The position numbers and the translations under genes are program-made. Under the pieces are notes generated by a model that did not search any database, was not told where the DNA came from, and saw nothing but the letters and a program-made list of their open reading frames with translations. A stretch of 64,000 nt of DNA from Deltaproteobacteria bacterium (GTDB lineage Bacteria; Desulfobacterota; Binatia; UBA9968): positions 1 to 64,000 of the forward strand of contig VGTH01000029.1 in the NCBI GenBank assembly GCA_016874755.1. The letters are read 5' to 3'. Positions within the stretch are counted from its first letter, which is position 1; each line of letters opens with the position of its first letter. Shown here piece by piece: positions 1 through 8,311 of the stretch.

Positions 1-130
1 AAATATAAAACACTAACCAGATACAAGTCAAGAAAAAACTCGCCCAATGGGCGAATCCCAATACCCCAAAACTTCCTGAAAACCCTACAGTTTCTGAAAC
101 CCGCGTGGGCTTAGAGCGGAGTTATGGACT

Positions 131-358
131 GACCATACGCTGACGATCAAAGGCGAGAAAAAGAAAGAAGAAGAGATCAAAGAGGAAAACTACTATCGCG
201 CCGAGCGTTCCTACGGAGCGTTTGTGCGCAATATCGAGCTGCCCAAAGATGTGCACGCGGACCAGGTCAAGGCTTCGTTCAAGAATGGCATTTTGGAAGT
301 GAGAGTGCCGAAAACCGAAGAGGCCAAGACCAAAGAGATCAAGGTGAAGGTGGACTGA
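131..358 (+). pseudogene. Hsp20 small heat-shock protein, C-terminal fragment
   Basis: The reading frame ending in TGA at 356-358 encodes the C-terminal half of an alpha-crystallin (Hsp20) domain: a TLTIKGE strand, an acidic/lysine stretch, the [11 protein letters not shown] strand, then the [12 protein letters not shown] strand and a basic tail. In the family these sit in the last 70 or so residues of a 140-150 aa chaperone that holds unfolding proteins. The N-terminal half is absent: upstream of about 131 the frame loses similarity, has no start codon and hits a stop at 77, and the DNA becomes AT-rich and non-coding in character. It is either a truncated gene or an assembly junction near the window edge. 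Its neighbours are stress genes, which fits an original chaperone role. Confidence 0.7.
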
Positions 359-413
359 TTCGGCGGGTAAAGCGTAGGGCGAACCCGACCGTAGAGGAGA
401 CGAGGAGGAGACT

Positions 414-1325
414 ATGTATAGCAAAATGTTGATACCGCTCGATGGTTCGAAGACCGCAGAAAAGGTTCTGCCCTACGCGCGCCACTTGGCCGGTAAGCTC
501 AAAGTGCCCGCGGAGTTGCTCGCCGTGATCGACATCGCCGAGCTGGCGACCCATATCGCCGCCGAGAAAGCCCGGTTCTTGGACACGATGATTGAAGATG
601 GCGTGCGCAACAGCGAGAGCTACCTGCGCAAGACCGCCGCGACCCTCGGCGGCGCAGGCGTCAATTGCACCGTTGAGAAAGGCAAGGCGGCGGATTCGAT
701 TATCGAGCATGCTGCCAAGGATAAGAACACGCTGATCGCCATGGCCACCCATGGCCGCTCGGGGTTAAACCGCTTCATGCTTGGCAGTGTTGCGGGAAAA
801 GTGCTGCGCGGCACGACCAATCCGCTGCTGCTCGTGCGCGCCGCCGAGGGAGCGAACGCCGATGGCGCCGCCAGCGTAAAAACGGTCATTGTGCCGCTGG
901 ACGGCTCCGAATTGGCGGAGAGCGTGCTGCCGGCGGCGGTCGATCTGGCCAAGGGTCTCGAGGCGGAGATCGTACTGTTTCGCGCTTACAATATCCCCTA
1001 CGGCGCCTACTCGAGCGGCGACGGCTTTTACGACCCGGTCAATCTCGACGCCCTGTTGGCGAGCGTCAAGGACGAGGCCACCGAATATCTTGAGCGCAAA
1101 ACCGAGGAGTTGAAGCGCAAGGGGATGGCGAAAGTTTCGTTTGTTGCCAAAGAAGGGTTTAGCGCCGATGAAATCATCGGGTTTGCGCGCGAGACCAAAG
1201 ACAGCATGATCGCCATGTGCACCCACGGGCGCTCCGGCGTGAAGCGTTTCGTGCTCGGCAGTGTGACCGAGACGGTCGTGCGCCATTCGGGCGAGCCGGT
1301 TTTGGTGATGCGCGGGGTGAGCTGA
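414..1325 (+). CDS. Universal stress protein, tandem UspA domains
   Basis: A 303-aa protein with two UspA domains (about residues 1-145 and 155-303). Each starts with a beta-strand plus D-G-S motif (MLIPLDGSKTAE, VIVPLDGSELAE) and ends with the ATP-binding signature G-x2-G-x9-G-S (THGRSGLNRFMLGS near 112-125; THGRSGVKRFVLGS in the second). Tandem Usp proteins bind ATP and act in the cytoplasm in stress or growth-arrest responses; the precise role is unknown. A strong GAGGAGGA ribosome site precedes the ATG. It is followed by a second tandem Usp gene after a perfect 24-bp palindrome, so the two are probably co-regulated or separated by a hairpin. Confidence 0.93.
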   Translation: MYSKMLIPLDGSKTAEKVLPYARHLAGKLKVPAELLAVIDIAELATHIAAEKARFLDTMIEDGVRNSESYLRKTAATLGGAGVNCTVEKGKAADSIIEHAAKDKNTLIAMATHGRSGLNRFMLGSVAGKVLRGTTNPLLLVRAAEGANADGAASVKTVIVPLDGSELAESVLPAAVDLAKGLEAEIVLFRAYNIPYGAYSSGDGFYDPVNLDALLASVKDEATEYLERKTEELKRKGMAKVSFVAKEGFSADEIIGFARETKDSMIAMCTHGRSGVKRFVLGSVTETVVRHSGEPVLVMRGVS

Positions 1326-1351
1326 TTCCACTGGCCCTCCGGTGAACCGGC

Positions 1352-1375
1352 AGGGACAGGTCGCGACCTGTCCCT
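1352..1375. repeat. Perfect 24-bp palindrome between usp genes
   Basis: AGGGACAGGTCG followed at once by its reverse complement CGACCTGTCCCT, with no loop. It sits between two same-strand usp genes. In RNA it would form a strong stem, followed by T-rich CTTTCTGTGTG, so it could attenuate or process the transcript; as DNA it could bind a dimeric protein. No second copy was seen in the window. Confidence 0.75.
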
Positions 1376-1407
1376 TTCTGTGTGTGCCCAGCGATTTGCG
1401 GGGAAGT

Positions 1408-2265
1408 ATGATTTCGAAGATTCTCGTGCCGCTCGACGGCTCCAAGCTGGCCGAGCAGGTTTTACCCTACGCGCGCTTGTTGGCCGAGGCCTTTGGCGCC
1501 GAGGTCGAGCTTTTGCGCGTGACCGATCCTGACGCTCGGCCGCCGTTTGTCGGGCAGCCGAGCGGCGATTACTTGAAAATGGCCGCGCTGCGATGCTTGC
1601 CCGGCGTGAGTTACTTTTGCGTTGAGAGCACCGGTTCGCCGGCACAAACGATCATCGAAGCAAGCCGTAAGGCAGACCTGATCGCGATGGCGACCCACGG
1701 CACATCGGGATTGCGCCGGTGGCTGCTCGGCAGCGTCGCCAGCAAGGTGGCCCAGAGCGCCACTCTACCGCTGCTCTTGGTGCGCCCCCTTGAAGGGGCA
1801 TCGTCTTCCTTGATGGCGCCGCTGAAAACCGTCTTTGTGCCGCTCGACGGCTCGCCACTGGCGGAGAAAGTCTTGCCGCAGGTGATTCCGATCGCCAAGA
1901 AGCTGGCGCTGCAAGTGCATCTGCTGCGCGTATATGCGCCGCCCTTGAGCGCCTACGTCGCCGCCGATGGCATGATCGTTCCTGGTGCTGTCGATTTTCA
2001 GAACCCACTCAAGGAAGAAGCGCAGAGTTACTTGGACGCGAAAGTTGCTGAGCTGCAGGCCGAAGGTTTGGAGCGCGTTGTCGCGACGGCGCTGGAAGGC
2101 GACGCCGCCGACGAAATCATCGAGCTGGCGTTGAAAACTTCAGACAACTTGATTGCAATGACGACCCACGGCCGCTCTGGCCTTGGCCGCTGGGTGATGG
2201 GCAGTGTGGCGGAAAAAATTGTCCAGCATTCGCGCGATCCGGTCTTGCTGGTACGGCCGCTGTGA
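1408..2265 (+). CDS. Universal stress protein, tandem UspA domains
   Basis: A 285-aa second tandem UspA protein. The ATG at 1408 is preferred because GGGAAG lies just upstream and the protein then starts directly with the first Usp strand (MISKILVPLDGSKLAE); an in-frame ATG at 1342 would add 22 residues read through the palindrome. Both domains keep the nucleotide signature (THGTSGLRRWLLGS and THGRSGLGRWVMGS). The middle linker resembles that of the preceding gene, so the two are probably paralogues from a local duplication. Cytoplasmic ATP-binding stress protein; partners unknown. Confidence 0.92.
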   Translation: MISKILVPLDGSKLAEQVLPYARLLAEAFGAEVELLRVTDPDARPPFVGQPSGDYLKMAALRCLPGVSYFCVESTGSPAQTIIEASRKADLIAMATHGTSGLRRWLLGSVASKVAQSATLPLLLVRPLEGASSSLMAPLKTVFVPLDGSPLAEKVLPQVIPIAKKLALQVHLLRVYAPPLSAYVAADGMIVPGAVDFQNPLKEEAQSYLDAKVAELQAEGLERVVATALEGDAADEIIELALKTSDNLIAMTTHGRSGLGRWVMGSVAEKIVQHSRDPVLLVRPL

Positions 2266-2446
2266 CGCGCCTATTTGTCTTGATTCTGTTCGCGACGGAC
2301 CAGCTTTTTCATAAAATCCATCCGTGGCCTTGGATCGTCTCGATCAGTGCCTGGCGGCGCATCGCCCCTGGAACCAGGTGTACGAAGCTCAAGACCCTCT
2401 TGCCGGACAGGTAGCGTCTCGTCCCTGCCAAGATCGATCGATACTA

Positions 2447-2713
2447 TCATTCGATATCCGCTACCTTGCGCACGCCGTCGCCCCAATCTTCGACTTTAAA
2501 ATCACTGAACGGCACGATAATCGGTTCTTTCTCGTCGATGGCGATCATGCGCCCTTTGTATTGGAGCAAGAACGAAATCTTGAGTAACACCGAGTCGTCA
2601 CGCACATCGATGAGAGTGACCTTTTCTTCGAAGTAGGAGTATTCTTTTTTGCGAAAGATTTCCTTTACTCTTTCGCGGGTCAGAACCTCTTTGGCACCCA
2701 GAAATCCAGCCAT
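2447..2713 (-). CDS. Small hypothetical protein (88 aa)
   Basis: An 88-aa acidic/basic soluble protein that I do not recognise. It has a charged N-terminal helix (residues 8-25, rich in K/R/E) and then alternating strands (KVTLIDVRDDSVLLKISFLL; MIAIDEKEPIIVPFSDF), suggesting a small beta-barrel or PilZ/Sm-like fold; this is only inference. A GGAGGGGGCAGGT ribosome site precedes the ATG. It lies downstream of two CBS-domain genes on the same strand and may belong to the same stress operon. Confidence 0.6.
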   Translation of the reverse strand: MAGFLGAKEVLTRERVKEIFRKKEYSYFEEKVTLIDVRDDSVLLKISFLLQYKGRMIAIDEKEPIIVPFSDFKVEDWGDGVRKVADIE

Positions 2714-2789
2714 ACCTGCCCCCTCCTTCGCGCCCAGCGCGGGAATGTCGATTCTGAAATCTAATAGCGCGGCATTTGACCCGCGACGC

Positions 2790-3212
2790 TTAGTCCAGGC
2801 CCTCGACGTAACGAAGAATATCGGTGGTCGTCACCAGCCCGACCAAGGCGCCGGCGCTGACCACCGGGACACAGCCGATTTTTTTCTCCGCCATCAGATG
2901 GGCCGCTTCTTTGATCGGCGTGTCCGGCGCGACGGTGATCACGCGCTTTTTCATCACTTTCTTGATCGCTACGCTCTTTAACAGCGCTGACTTGTTTTTC
3001 TGTTTGAGCCCAAAGATCTGCGTGCTCGCCGTGCCGAGGAGATCGCGCTCGGTGATCATGCCAACCAGGCGGCCGTCGTCGATCACCGGAATGTGGCGAA
3101 TCCTGCCGAGGGAAATAACGTCATTGGCCAAGTCCAGGGTGTCGTCCGGTTTGAGCGTTACGGGCGAGCCCATCATGATCTCCTTTACGACCCCTTCTTT
3201 GCCGTTTTTCAT
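2790..3212 (-). CDS. CBS domain pair protein
   Basis: A 140-aa protein made of two CBS motifs (about residues 10-65 and 78-135), each with the V-x-P-D-x-T/L ... IGxIPV/GCVPVV ... GLVGxxTxxD pattern. CBS pairs bind adenine nucleotides and gate enzymes or transporters; a free-standing pair is usually a cytoplasmic sensor. It starts 2 nt after the stop of the next CBS gene upstream, so the two are surely co-transcribed and probably arose by duplication. A long insertion (ASTQIFGLKQKNKSALL) between the domains distinguishes it from its neighbour. Confidence 0.9.
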   Translation of the reverse strand: MKNGKEGVVKEIMMGSPVTLKPDDTLDLANDVISLGRIRHIPVIDDGRLVGMITERDLLGTASTQIFGLKQKNKSALLKSVAIKKVMKKRVITVAPDTPIKEAAHLMAEKKIGCVPVVSAGALVGLVTTTDILRYVEGLD

Positions 3213-3214
3213 TG

Positions 3215-3625
3215 TCAGTCCTCCTCTAACCGGTCTAAAAAGCAGCGCAGCACGTCGACATAGCTGACGATCCCCACTAGCCCTTCGGCCTCGTCGACGA
3301 CGGGAATGGCGCCGAACTTCTCTTCGATCAACAACTCGATCGCGCCGCGCAGATCGTCGTCGGGCCCCAACAATGTTGGGTCAGTAGTCATCAGATCTCG
3401 CACCAGCGTCCTGCGGGCTTTCTCATAGGCTTCCGGGCTTTCTCCCAACGAGCGGCTGACATGAGCGCGCACGTCGCGGTCGGTGACGATGCCGACCAGC
3501 TCCCGGCCTTCGATCACGGGAATCTGCCGAATACTGTGCTCCGCCATCAACTCTTCAACTTTGCCGACGGTTTCACTCGGCAGAACCGATAACGGATTGC
3601 GGGTCATGACCTCGACAACTTTCAT
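3215..3625 (-). CDS. CBS domain pair protein
   Basis: A 136-aa two-CBS protein (MKVVEVMTRNPLSVLPSE at the start; IRQIPVIEGRELVGIVTDRD and FGAIPVVDEAEGLVGIVSYVD closing the two domains). The ATG at 3625 is chosen because AAGGAGGTAGGGAGG stands directly before it; the open frame extends to 3829 without a good start. It is the first gene of a minus-strand operon with the following CBS gene. The gene diverges from the usp gene at 3989, so the 3626-3988 gap should hold both promoters. Confidence 0.9.
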   Translation of the reverse strand: MKVVEVMTRNPLSVLPSETVGKVEELMAEHSIRQIPVIEGRELVGIVTDRDVRAHVSRSLGESPEAYEKARRTLVRDLMTTDPTLLGPDDDLRGAIELLIEEKFGAIPVVDEAEGLVGIVSYVDVLRCFLDRLEED

Positions 3626-3857
3626 CCTCCCTACCTCCTTGCTGCACGTAGTGGCGAGTTGGTTCGCCAGTCTTTTGTTCTGCACTGTCCATGCCAAGCA
3701 AAAGGATAAATCTTCGCTGGAGAATTCAGCGATTAGCGCACCGTGGCGCGATCTAATTTTCAATCTTGCGAAAAATCGCCGCTGATTTTTTAGGGATGAG
3801 AAAACAATTGGACCCGTTCGCGTTTTCATGGATGGCGTGCAAGTCGCGGTTAGAAAT

Positions 3858-3882
3858 GTAGGGGCGCGATTTATCGCGCCCT
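3858..3882. repeat. GTAGGGGCG...CGCCC palindromic repeat, copy 1
   Basis: GTAGGGGCGCGAT / TT / ATCGCGCCCT forms a 9-10 bp GC-rich stem with a tiny loop. Related sequences lie at 24565-24588, 24946-24968 and 35657-35680. It resembles widely scattered REP-like intergenic palindromes. Confidence 0.7.
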
Positions 3883-3890
3883 CTCGATTA

Positions 3891-3930
3891 GAACCCGAAA
3901 CTCGGAGTTAACACCCGTAACCCGAAACCG
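3891..3930. repeat. AACCCGAAAC word repeat, copy 1
   Basis: Contains GAACCCGAAACTC and GTAACCCGAAACC, two imperfect copies of a decamer also found near 23764, 28790, 34062 and 52275. Always intergenic in this window. Confidence 0.6.
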
Positions 3931-3988
3931 CCTCCTAGCCCCGGGCATGCTTCTTGCGCGAGTTCTGAGTGTCAGCGAGGAGGTTGCC

Positions 3989-4447
3989 GTGGGCGAGAAA
4001 GTCAGCAAGATATTGGCGCCGACCGATCTGTCGAGACTGTCGCGCGCGGCGGTGCGCTACGCTCTAGAAATGGGGCGGGACCAGAATGCTGCCGTGATCG
4101 TCTACAACGTGATCAACGAGGAGGGCGCCTGGTTCGACAAAGACGACCGTCTGAATCCGGCCAGTGCTCTTCTGCCGCCGCAGAAAGAACGGCTCCATGA
4201 GTTCCTCCGCGACAACTTTGCCGATCTGATCGGCAAAGTCGAAGTCACGGAACTGGTCGAGGCCGGTGTGCCGCACAACAAGATTGTGCAAAAGGCCGAA
4301 GACGAAAAAGCCGACATGATCATCATGTCGACCCATGGCCGGACTGGTTTCGAACAGGTTTTGCTTGGCAGCGTGACCGCCAAGGTGGTCGCCCGCGCGC
4401 CGTGCCCGGTGTTGTCAATTCGTCCGCCGAAAAGCGAACCCAAATAA
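3989..4447 (+). CDS. Universal stress protein, single UspA domain
   Basis: A 152-aa single UspA domain. The GTG start at 3989 is preferred because GAGGAGG lies 5-6 nt upstream; the ATG at 3947 would add 14 unrelated residues. It begins with the SKILAPTDLS strand and ends with the ATP signature STHGRTGFEQVLLGS and the final APCPVLSIRPP strand. It is followed after 18 nt by a CBS-domain gene on the same strand, forming a Usp-CBS operon, a common pairing of nucleotide-sensing stress proteins. Confidence 0.92.
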   Translation: MGEKVSKILAPTDLSRLSRAAVRYALEMGRDQNAAVIVYNVINEEGAWFDKDDRLNPASALLPPQKERLHEFLRDNFADLIGKVEVTELVEAGVPHNKIVQKAEDEKADMIIMSTHGRTGFEQVLLGSVTAKVVARAPCPVLSIRPPKSEPK

Positions 4448-4465
4448 ACTGTTTGGAGGTGCGTA

Positions 4466-4912
4466 GTGAAGCACCCGGACAAGATCCCCGTTGTCGGCGC
4501 AGGGATGACCTCGTTTCCGTACTTTGTCGAGGCGGACGAAACGGTATTGGCTGTCGAGAAGATGATGGATGCCCACGACATCCGCCACTTGCCGGTACAG
4601 CAAAACGGCAAGCTCGTCGGCATCGTATCCGAGCGCGATTTGCACCATCGGGTTGCCCGCTCGGCTTCGGTTGAAGCCAAGCAACAATTGAAGGCGCGCG
4701 ACGTGATGGTTGCGGAGCCGTATGTCGTCGGTTTCAGCACGCCGCTCAACGAGGTAGTGGCGGCGATGGCGCAGCGCCACATCGGCTCAGCGATTGTCGT
4801 GCGCCGCGGCAAACTTGCCGGCATTCTTTCCGCCATCGACGTCTGTCGCATCTTCGCGGAGTATCTCGCCTCACACTTCCCAAACAGTGGCGGAGACAAC
4901 CGAGCCGCCTAG
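4466..4912 (+). CDS. CBS domain pair protein
   Basis: A 148-aa protein with two CBS motifs (about residues 15-70, IRHLPVQQNGKLVGIVSERD; and 80-140, IGSAIVVRRGKLAGILSAID). The GTG start is supported by TTGGAGG at the right distance. It is translated just after the single-domain Usp gene. Likely a cytoplasmic adenylate-binding regulator; target unknown. Confidence 0.9.
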   Translation: MKHPDKIPVVGAGMTSFPYFVEADETVLAVEKMMDAHDIRHLPVQQNGKLVGIVSERDLHHRVARSASVEAKQQLKARDVMVAEPYVVGFSTPLNEVVAAMAQRHIGSAIVVRRGKLAGILSAIDVCRIFAEYLASHFPNSGGDNRAA

Positions 4913-4937
4913 CCTAAGCTTCGTACTCCGCGCCTCC

Positions 4938-5070
4938 GAGACTGTGTCGCAATGCCGTTCATGTTTCGACTGTCTCACCAAGACGGGAACTGCCTTGCCA
5001 CAAAATCAACCACTTGTCCGTTCGCCCTGAGACCTGTCGAAGGGCTCCGAGCTGATGGCGACACAGTCTC
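4938..5070. repeat. MITE-like intergenic element with 13-bp inverted ends
   Basis: GAGACTGTGTCGC (4938-4950) and GCGACACAGTCTC (5058-5070) are perfect inverted repeats bounding 133 bp. Inside is CCGTTCGCCCTGAGACCTG followed by TCGAAGGGC (about 5018-5046), close to an intergenic word known from many bacterial genomes (TTCGCCCTGAGCCTGTCGAA). No open frame of note lies inside. Confidence 0.6.
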
Positions 5071-5146
5071 TCCGACCGCAGCAGTCCTCACATTGTTTGT
5101 GGAACCCTGCTCATGTAAAACAAAGGCTTCCTAAAGCAGGGAGTCT

Positions 5147-6418
5147 GTGAAATCTACTTTCTTCTACGGTTGGATCATCGTCGGCATCTCGATGATCGCG
5201 GGCTTCTTGGGCTCCGGCGTCAGCAACGTCACCATGGCGGTGGTGTTGAAACCGATCAGCGAGGACTTGCACTGGAGCCGAGCGCTGACCGCTTCGGCAA
5301 TAACCCTGGGCTCGATCGGCGGCGGGCTGCTGGCGCCGATATTTGGGCCCATCGCCGATCGCCTCGGGCCGCGCTATTTGCTGCCGTGCGGCGCCGCGCT
5401 GGTCGGTACTCTGGTGATGGCGTTGAGCTTGTCACACCAACCCTGGCAGTTTTACGCTACCTTCGTGCCGGCCCGCGCCCTCGCCGAAACGCTCCTGACC
5501 GGAGTCGTGCCGATGACTGCGGTAGCGAATTGGTTTTACGCCAAGCGACCGCGCGCACTCGGCATGGTGGCACTATCGATTCCTTTCGGCTCGTTCGCGC
5601 TCTCGCTCATTTATCAGAGCATGATCGTCGCCTACGGCTGGCGCAGCGCTTTTCTGATGCTCGGCGCGGCTCTGTGGATTTTTGTTGTCGTGCCCGGCGC
5701 GCTGTTCCTGCGCCGCCAACCCGAAGACATGGGGCTATTGCCCGATGGCGCGCTAGCTCTTGCGGAGAAGCCTACCGGAGAGAAAAGCGACGGACACGGA
5801 AGCACGCCCACCGAGCGCAGCGCCACCTTGCGCGAAGCCATGGGCACGAAGGCCATGTGGCTGCTGGTTGCGGCGGCGACTTTCTCGTCGCTCTCCACCG
5901 GCGGCGTGGCGTTTCATCTGGTCGCCTATTTCACCGATCTAAAAATTCCCGCCGCCCTCGCCGTCGGTGCTCTCAGTTTGATGGCGTTGACCGGTGCCTT
6001 CGGCAGCGGCCTGTGGGGCACGTTGGCGGAGCGGGTTCATCCACGCCGGCTGGCGCTGTTCACCATGTGTCTGTCGGCGACGGCAGTGGCATTACTCACC
6101 CAAGTGAGGGTGGTGCCGATGGCGTTTGTGGTCGCGGTCTTGTTCGGTCTGTCGGCGCGCGGCGGCTTTGTTTTAATGCACGTGCTGATCGCGCGCTACT
6201 ACGGCCGGCGCTCCTTCGGCGCGATCAGCAGCGTGCTCGAACCGTTTCACAAGGGCGGCCTCGGCGTCGGCGCCTTGATTGCGGGGCTGGGCTTCGACTA
6301 CGCCGGCAACTACCGGCTGGTTTTCTGGGTTTTCGTGACCAACTACCTGATCGCCGCGATGCTGACGTTTCTAGCGCGCCAACCGAAGATCGCCGGGGGT
6401 GACGCCAAAGCGTTTTAG
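5147..6418 (+). CDS. MFS transporter
   Basis: A 423-aa inner-membrane protein with about 12 hydrophobic segments split by a charged central loop (about residues 200-230), the classic major facilitator layout. The signature between TM2 and TM3 is present as GPIADRLGPRYLLP (near 65-80). The N-terminus (MKSTFFYGWIIVGISMIAGF) resembles the OFA / monocarboxylate-porter group that imports oxalate or other carboxylates. The GTG start is supported by CAGGGAG upstream. It is isolated between a repeat element and the convergent HAO-like gene, so the substrate cannot be inferred from neighbours. Confidence 0.9.
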   Translation: MKSTFFYGWIIVGISMIAGFLGSGVSNVTMAVVLKPISEDLHWSRALTASAITLGSIGGGLLAPIFGPIADRLGPRYLLPCGAALVGTLVMALSLSHQPWQFYATFVPARALAETLLTGVVPMTAVANWFYAKRPRALGMVALSIPFGSFALSLIYQSMIVAYGWRSAFLMLGAALWIFVVVPGALFLRRQPEDMGLLPDGALALAEKPTGEKSDGHGSTPTERSATLREAMGTKAMWLLVAAATFSSLSTGGVAFHLVAYFTDLKIPAALAVGALSLMALTGAFGSGLWGTLAERVHPRRLALFTMCLSATAVALLTQVRVVPMAFVVAVLFGLSARGGFVLMHVLIARYYGRRSFGAISSVLEPFHKGGLGVGALIAGLGFDYAGNYRLVFWVFVTNYLIAAMLTFLARQPKIAGGDAKAF

Positions 6419-6436
6419 CAGCCGAGTCTATCCGTC

Positions 6437-8029
6437 CTATTTATAGCGCTGCTCGTATTGCTTCTTCAGCGCTTCCGCTTCTTCAGGCTTCAGACCTTTT
6501 AGCCAGAGATGTTCGTCTTGGCGCAGCAGGTCTGCGACTACTTTTTCATATTTTTGTTTCATCGCCGGGCCCTTGGTGTCGGCCACTTTGACGACTGCGG
6601 GTAGAAACTTTTGGTAGAAGTGCTTCGACACTTCGTACATGCCGTGCCAGTGGGTGTAGTCCGGCCCCATCATGCTAGCGCCGTGGCGGGCGCGGCGGCC
6701 TTCGTGGTGCCAGAGCTCGTAGAAGACCCATTGGACCTCGTGCTCGAAGGGTGCGGCGGGATTCAAAACTTTGTCGGCGGTCAATTGGTCCATGATCTTT
6801 TGCGCCGGCCGGGCGAACTTGTCGTTGTATAAAATCACCAGGTCGTCGAACTGCTTGTAAAAGTTATTCACATAGGTGTCGTTGTGACAGTTGAGACAAA
6901 CGCCTTTCATGTTTTTGCGCCGGTCTTCCCAGGTGAGAATGCTTTTGACTTTGCGCATGACCTTCTTGTTGACCAGCGCTTCGTTCTCGACCACTTTGTC
7001 GACGGTTTCGACCTGATCGCCGATCTTGGGCAGCGCGCGGGTGTCGGGATAGTCTTCTTTGAACCCGTCTTCGTAAGTGACCCGGTTGATTTTGGTGCTG
7101 ATCACCGGGCGCAGCGTCCAGCTAATGCGCTCGCCGACGTCGTGATTATTCCCGGCGTTGACGCCCTGCGGCGTCATATGGCCGCTGATATGGCAGGTCG
7201 CGCAGGTCGGTGCGGCGGCGTAGTCGCGCCCGAGAATCCAATCGCCGACTTTGTTGAGCGCCATCTTGTCGCGGTTGGCGTGAAAGGCGATGCCGTGCTT
7301 CGACTCATTATAGATTTCGATCTGCGGATGATCCGGCCCCATGTGGCACTTGCCGCAATTTTCCGGCGAGCGCGCCACGGCGGCTTGGAAGCTGTGGCGC
7401 GAGTGGCAAGCGTGGCACGAGCCCTTCGAGCCATCCGGATTCAAACGCCCCATGCCGCTGTTGGGCCAGGTGGTCGGATCGATCACCGGCTTGTTGTCTT
7501 TGCCGATGCGCAGGATTTCGCCTTTTTCGTCGCGCTTGAATTTGATGATGCTGCCGTGGCATTGCCAGCAGCCGTTGACGGCGTCGGCGACGTTGCCGGG
7601 TTTGCCGGCGATGCGCTCGGCGAGAATGTTGTCCAGGCTGGCGAGAATTTCGCCGGCCTTGGCGTGATGGCTCTTGGCAAATTCTTGATGCTGCTTGGTA
7701 TGGCAGCGGGCGCAGTCCTTCGGTGTGACCAGCGCGGAGATTAACACACCCTCGTGGTTCCAGGCGTCGATGTCGCCCTTCTCTGCTTGATGGCAGTCGA
7801 CGCAGCCGACGCCCAACTGGGCATGGCGCGAGCCTTCCCAATCTTTGACCAGCGCCGGCGCATCGGTCTTGTGACATTTCATGCAGCCGGAGTTGGCGGC
7901 GGTGACGACGGGTTCGAGCCGTTGTTCGACGCGGTGCTTTTTCGATTCTTGATAGGCGACAAGCAATAGCGCGCCAAGAAAGAGAAATGACAACCCGGCG
8001 ACAATCCAGCGTTTGATATTGAGCGACAT
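6437..8029 (-). CDS. Octaheme c-type cytochrome, hydroxylamine oxidoreductase family
   Basis: A 530-aa exported multiheme cytochrome. Residues 9-26 form a signal anchor. Eight CxxCH heme sites are visible at about C49, C76, C106, C154, C205, C225, C276 and C378. After the last heme comes the HAO-family block WHHEGRRARHGASMMGPDY (440-458) followed by THWHGMYEV. Family members oxidise hydroxylamine or hydrazine, or reduce nitrite/hydroxylamine; the first group needs a tyrosine cross-linked to the active heme, and I cannot prove that Tyr458 is that residue. A GGAGG site precedes the ATG. Directly upstream on the same strand is a cytochrome b C-terminal fragment, consistent with a former quinone-linked electron-transfer operon. 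Confidence 0.88.
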   Translation of the reverse strand: MSLNIKRWIVAGLSFLFLGALLLVAYQESKKHRVEQRLEPVVTAANSGCMKCHKTDAPALVKDWEGSRHAQLGVGCVDCHQAEKGDIDAWNHEGVLISALVTPKDCARCHTKQHQEFAKSHHAKAGEILASLDNILAERIAGKPGNVADAVNGCWQCHGSIIKFKRDEKGEILRIGKDNKPVIDPTTWPNSGMGRLNPDGSKGSCHACHSRHSFQAAVARSPENCGKCHMGPDHPQIEIYNESKHGIAFHANRDKMALNKVGDWILGRDYAAAPTCATCHISGHMTPQGVNAGNNHDVGERISWTLRPVISTKINRVTYEDGFKEDYPDTRALPKIGDQVETVDKVVENEALVNKKVMRKVKSILTWEDRRKNMKGVCLNCHNDTYVNNFYKQFDDLVILYNDKFARPAQKIMDQLTADKVLNPAAPFEHEVQWVFYELWHHEGRRARHGASMMGPDYTHWHGMYEVSKHFYQKFLPAVVKVADTKGPAMKQKYEKVVADLLRQDEHLWLKGLKPEEAEALKKQYEQRYK

Positions 8030-8039
8030 CGATCCTCCG

Positions 8040-8300
8040 CTACGCCGCGAAGGCTTCCCATACTGTTAGAATGAGAAAGCCCAGAAATGCGATCACGCCT
8101 AAAATGACCGGAACTTTATCCGAAATCTTCCAGCGCCGAGTCATCCAGGCTTCGATGAACGGCCAGAAAAAGGCGATGGCGCCGATGGCCATTGTTAGCA
8201 CGACGCTGAGTTTCAGTGACGTCAACTTCAGCAAGCGAAAATTGAAATAGAAATACCATTCGGGCTTGATGTGCGCGGGCGTTTCATTTGGATTGGCCGG
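8040..8300 (-). pseudogene. Cytochrome b / b6f subunit IV-like C-terminal fragment
   Basis: The last 86 codons of the frame ending at 8040 read PANPNETPAHIKPEWYFYF followed by two hydrophobic segments (LTMAIGAIAFFWPF; ILGVIAFLGFLILTV). PxxTPxHIxPEWYF is the hallmark of the C-terminal half of cytochrome b (subunit IV type) in bc/b6f-like quinol complexes. Before 8300 the frame loses all similarity, and a degraded RidA gene starts on the other strand about 12 nt away, so the N-terminal heme-binding part has been lost. It lies 10 nt upstream of the octaheme gene on the same strand. Confidence 0.75.
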
Positions 8301-8311
8301 CTCGCCGAGGC

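Larger units (their letters stand above)
3626..3988. other. Intergenic region between divergent CBS and usp genes
   Basis: About 360 bases with no gene that I can support. It separates a minus-strand CBS operon from a plus-strand usp/CBS pair and so must contain two promoters, but no consensus -35/-10 pair stands out. It contains one GTAGGGGCG-type hairpin (3858-3882) and one AACCCGAAAC word repeat (3891-3930). Confidence 0.6.

Noticed and set aside
5170-6402. Long plus-strand frame inside the MFS gene
   Set aside because: Arg-rich shifted-frame product typical of GC-rich shadow frames; the MFS frame has 12 membrane segments.
6884-7744. Long plus-strand open frame opposite the octaheme cytochrome
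   Set aside because: Antisense shadow of a GC-rich gene; composition and lack of start signal do not support coding, while the minus strand has eight CxxCH motifs.
6437-8029. HAO-like gene as evidence of a nitrifier
   Set aside because: No ammonia monooxygenase genes or cytochromes c554/cM552 are seen; HAO-family octaheme proteins occur in many non-nitrifiers.
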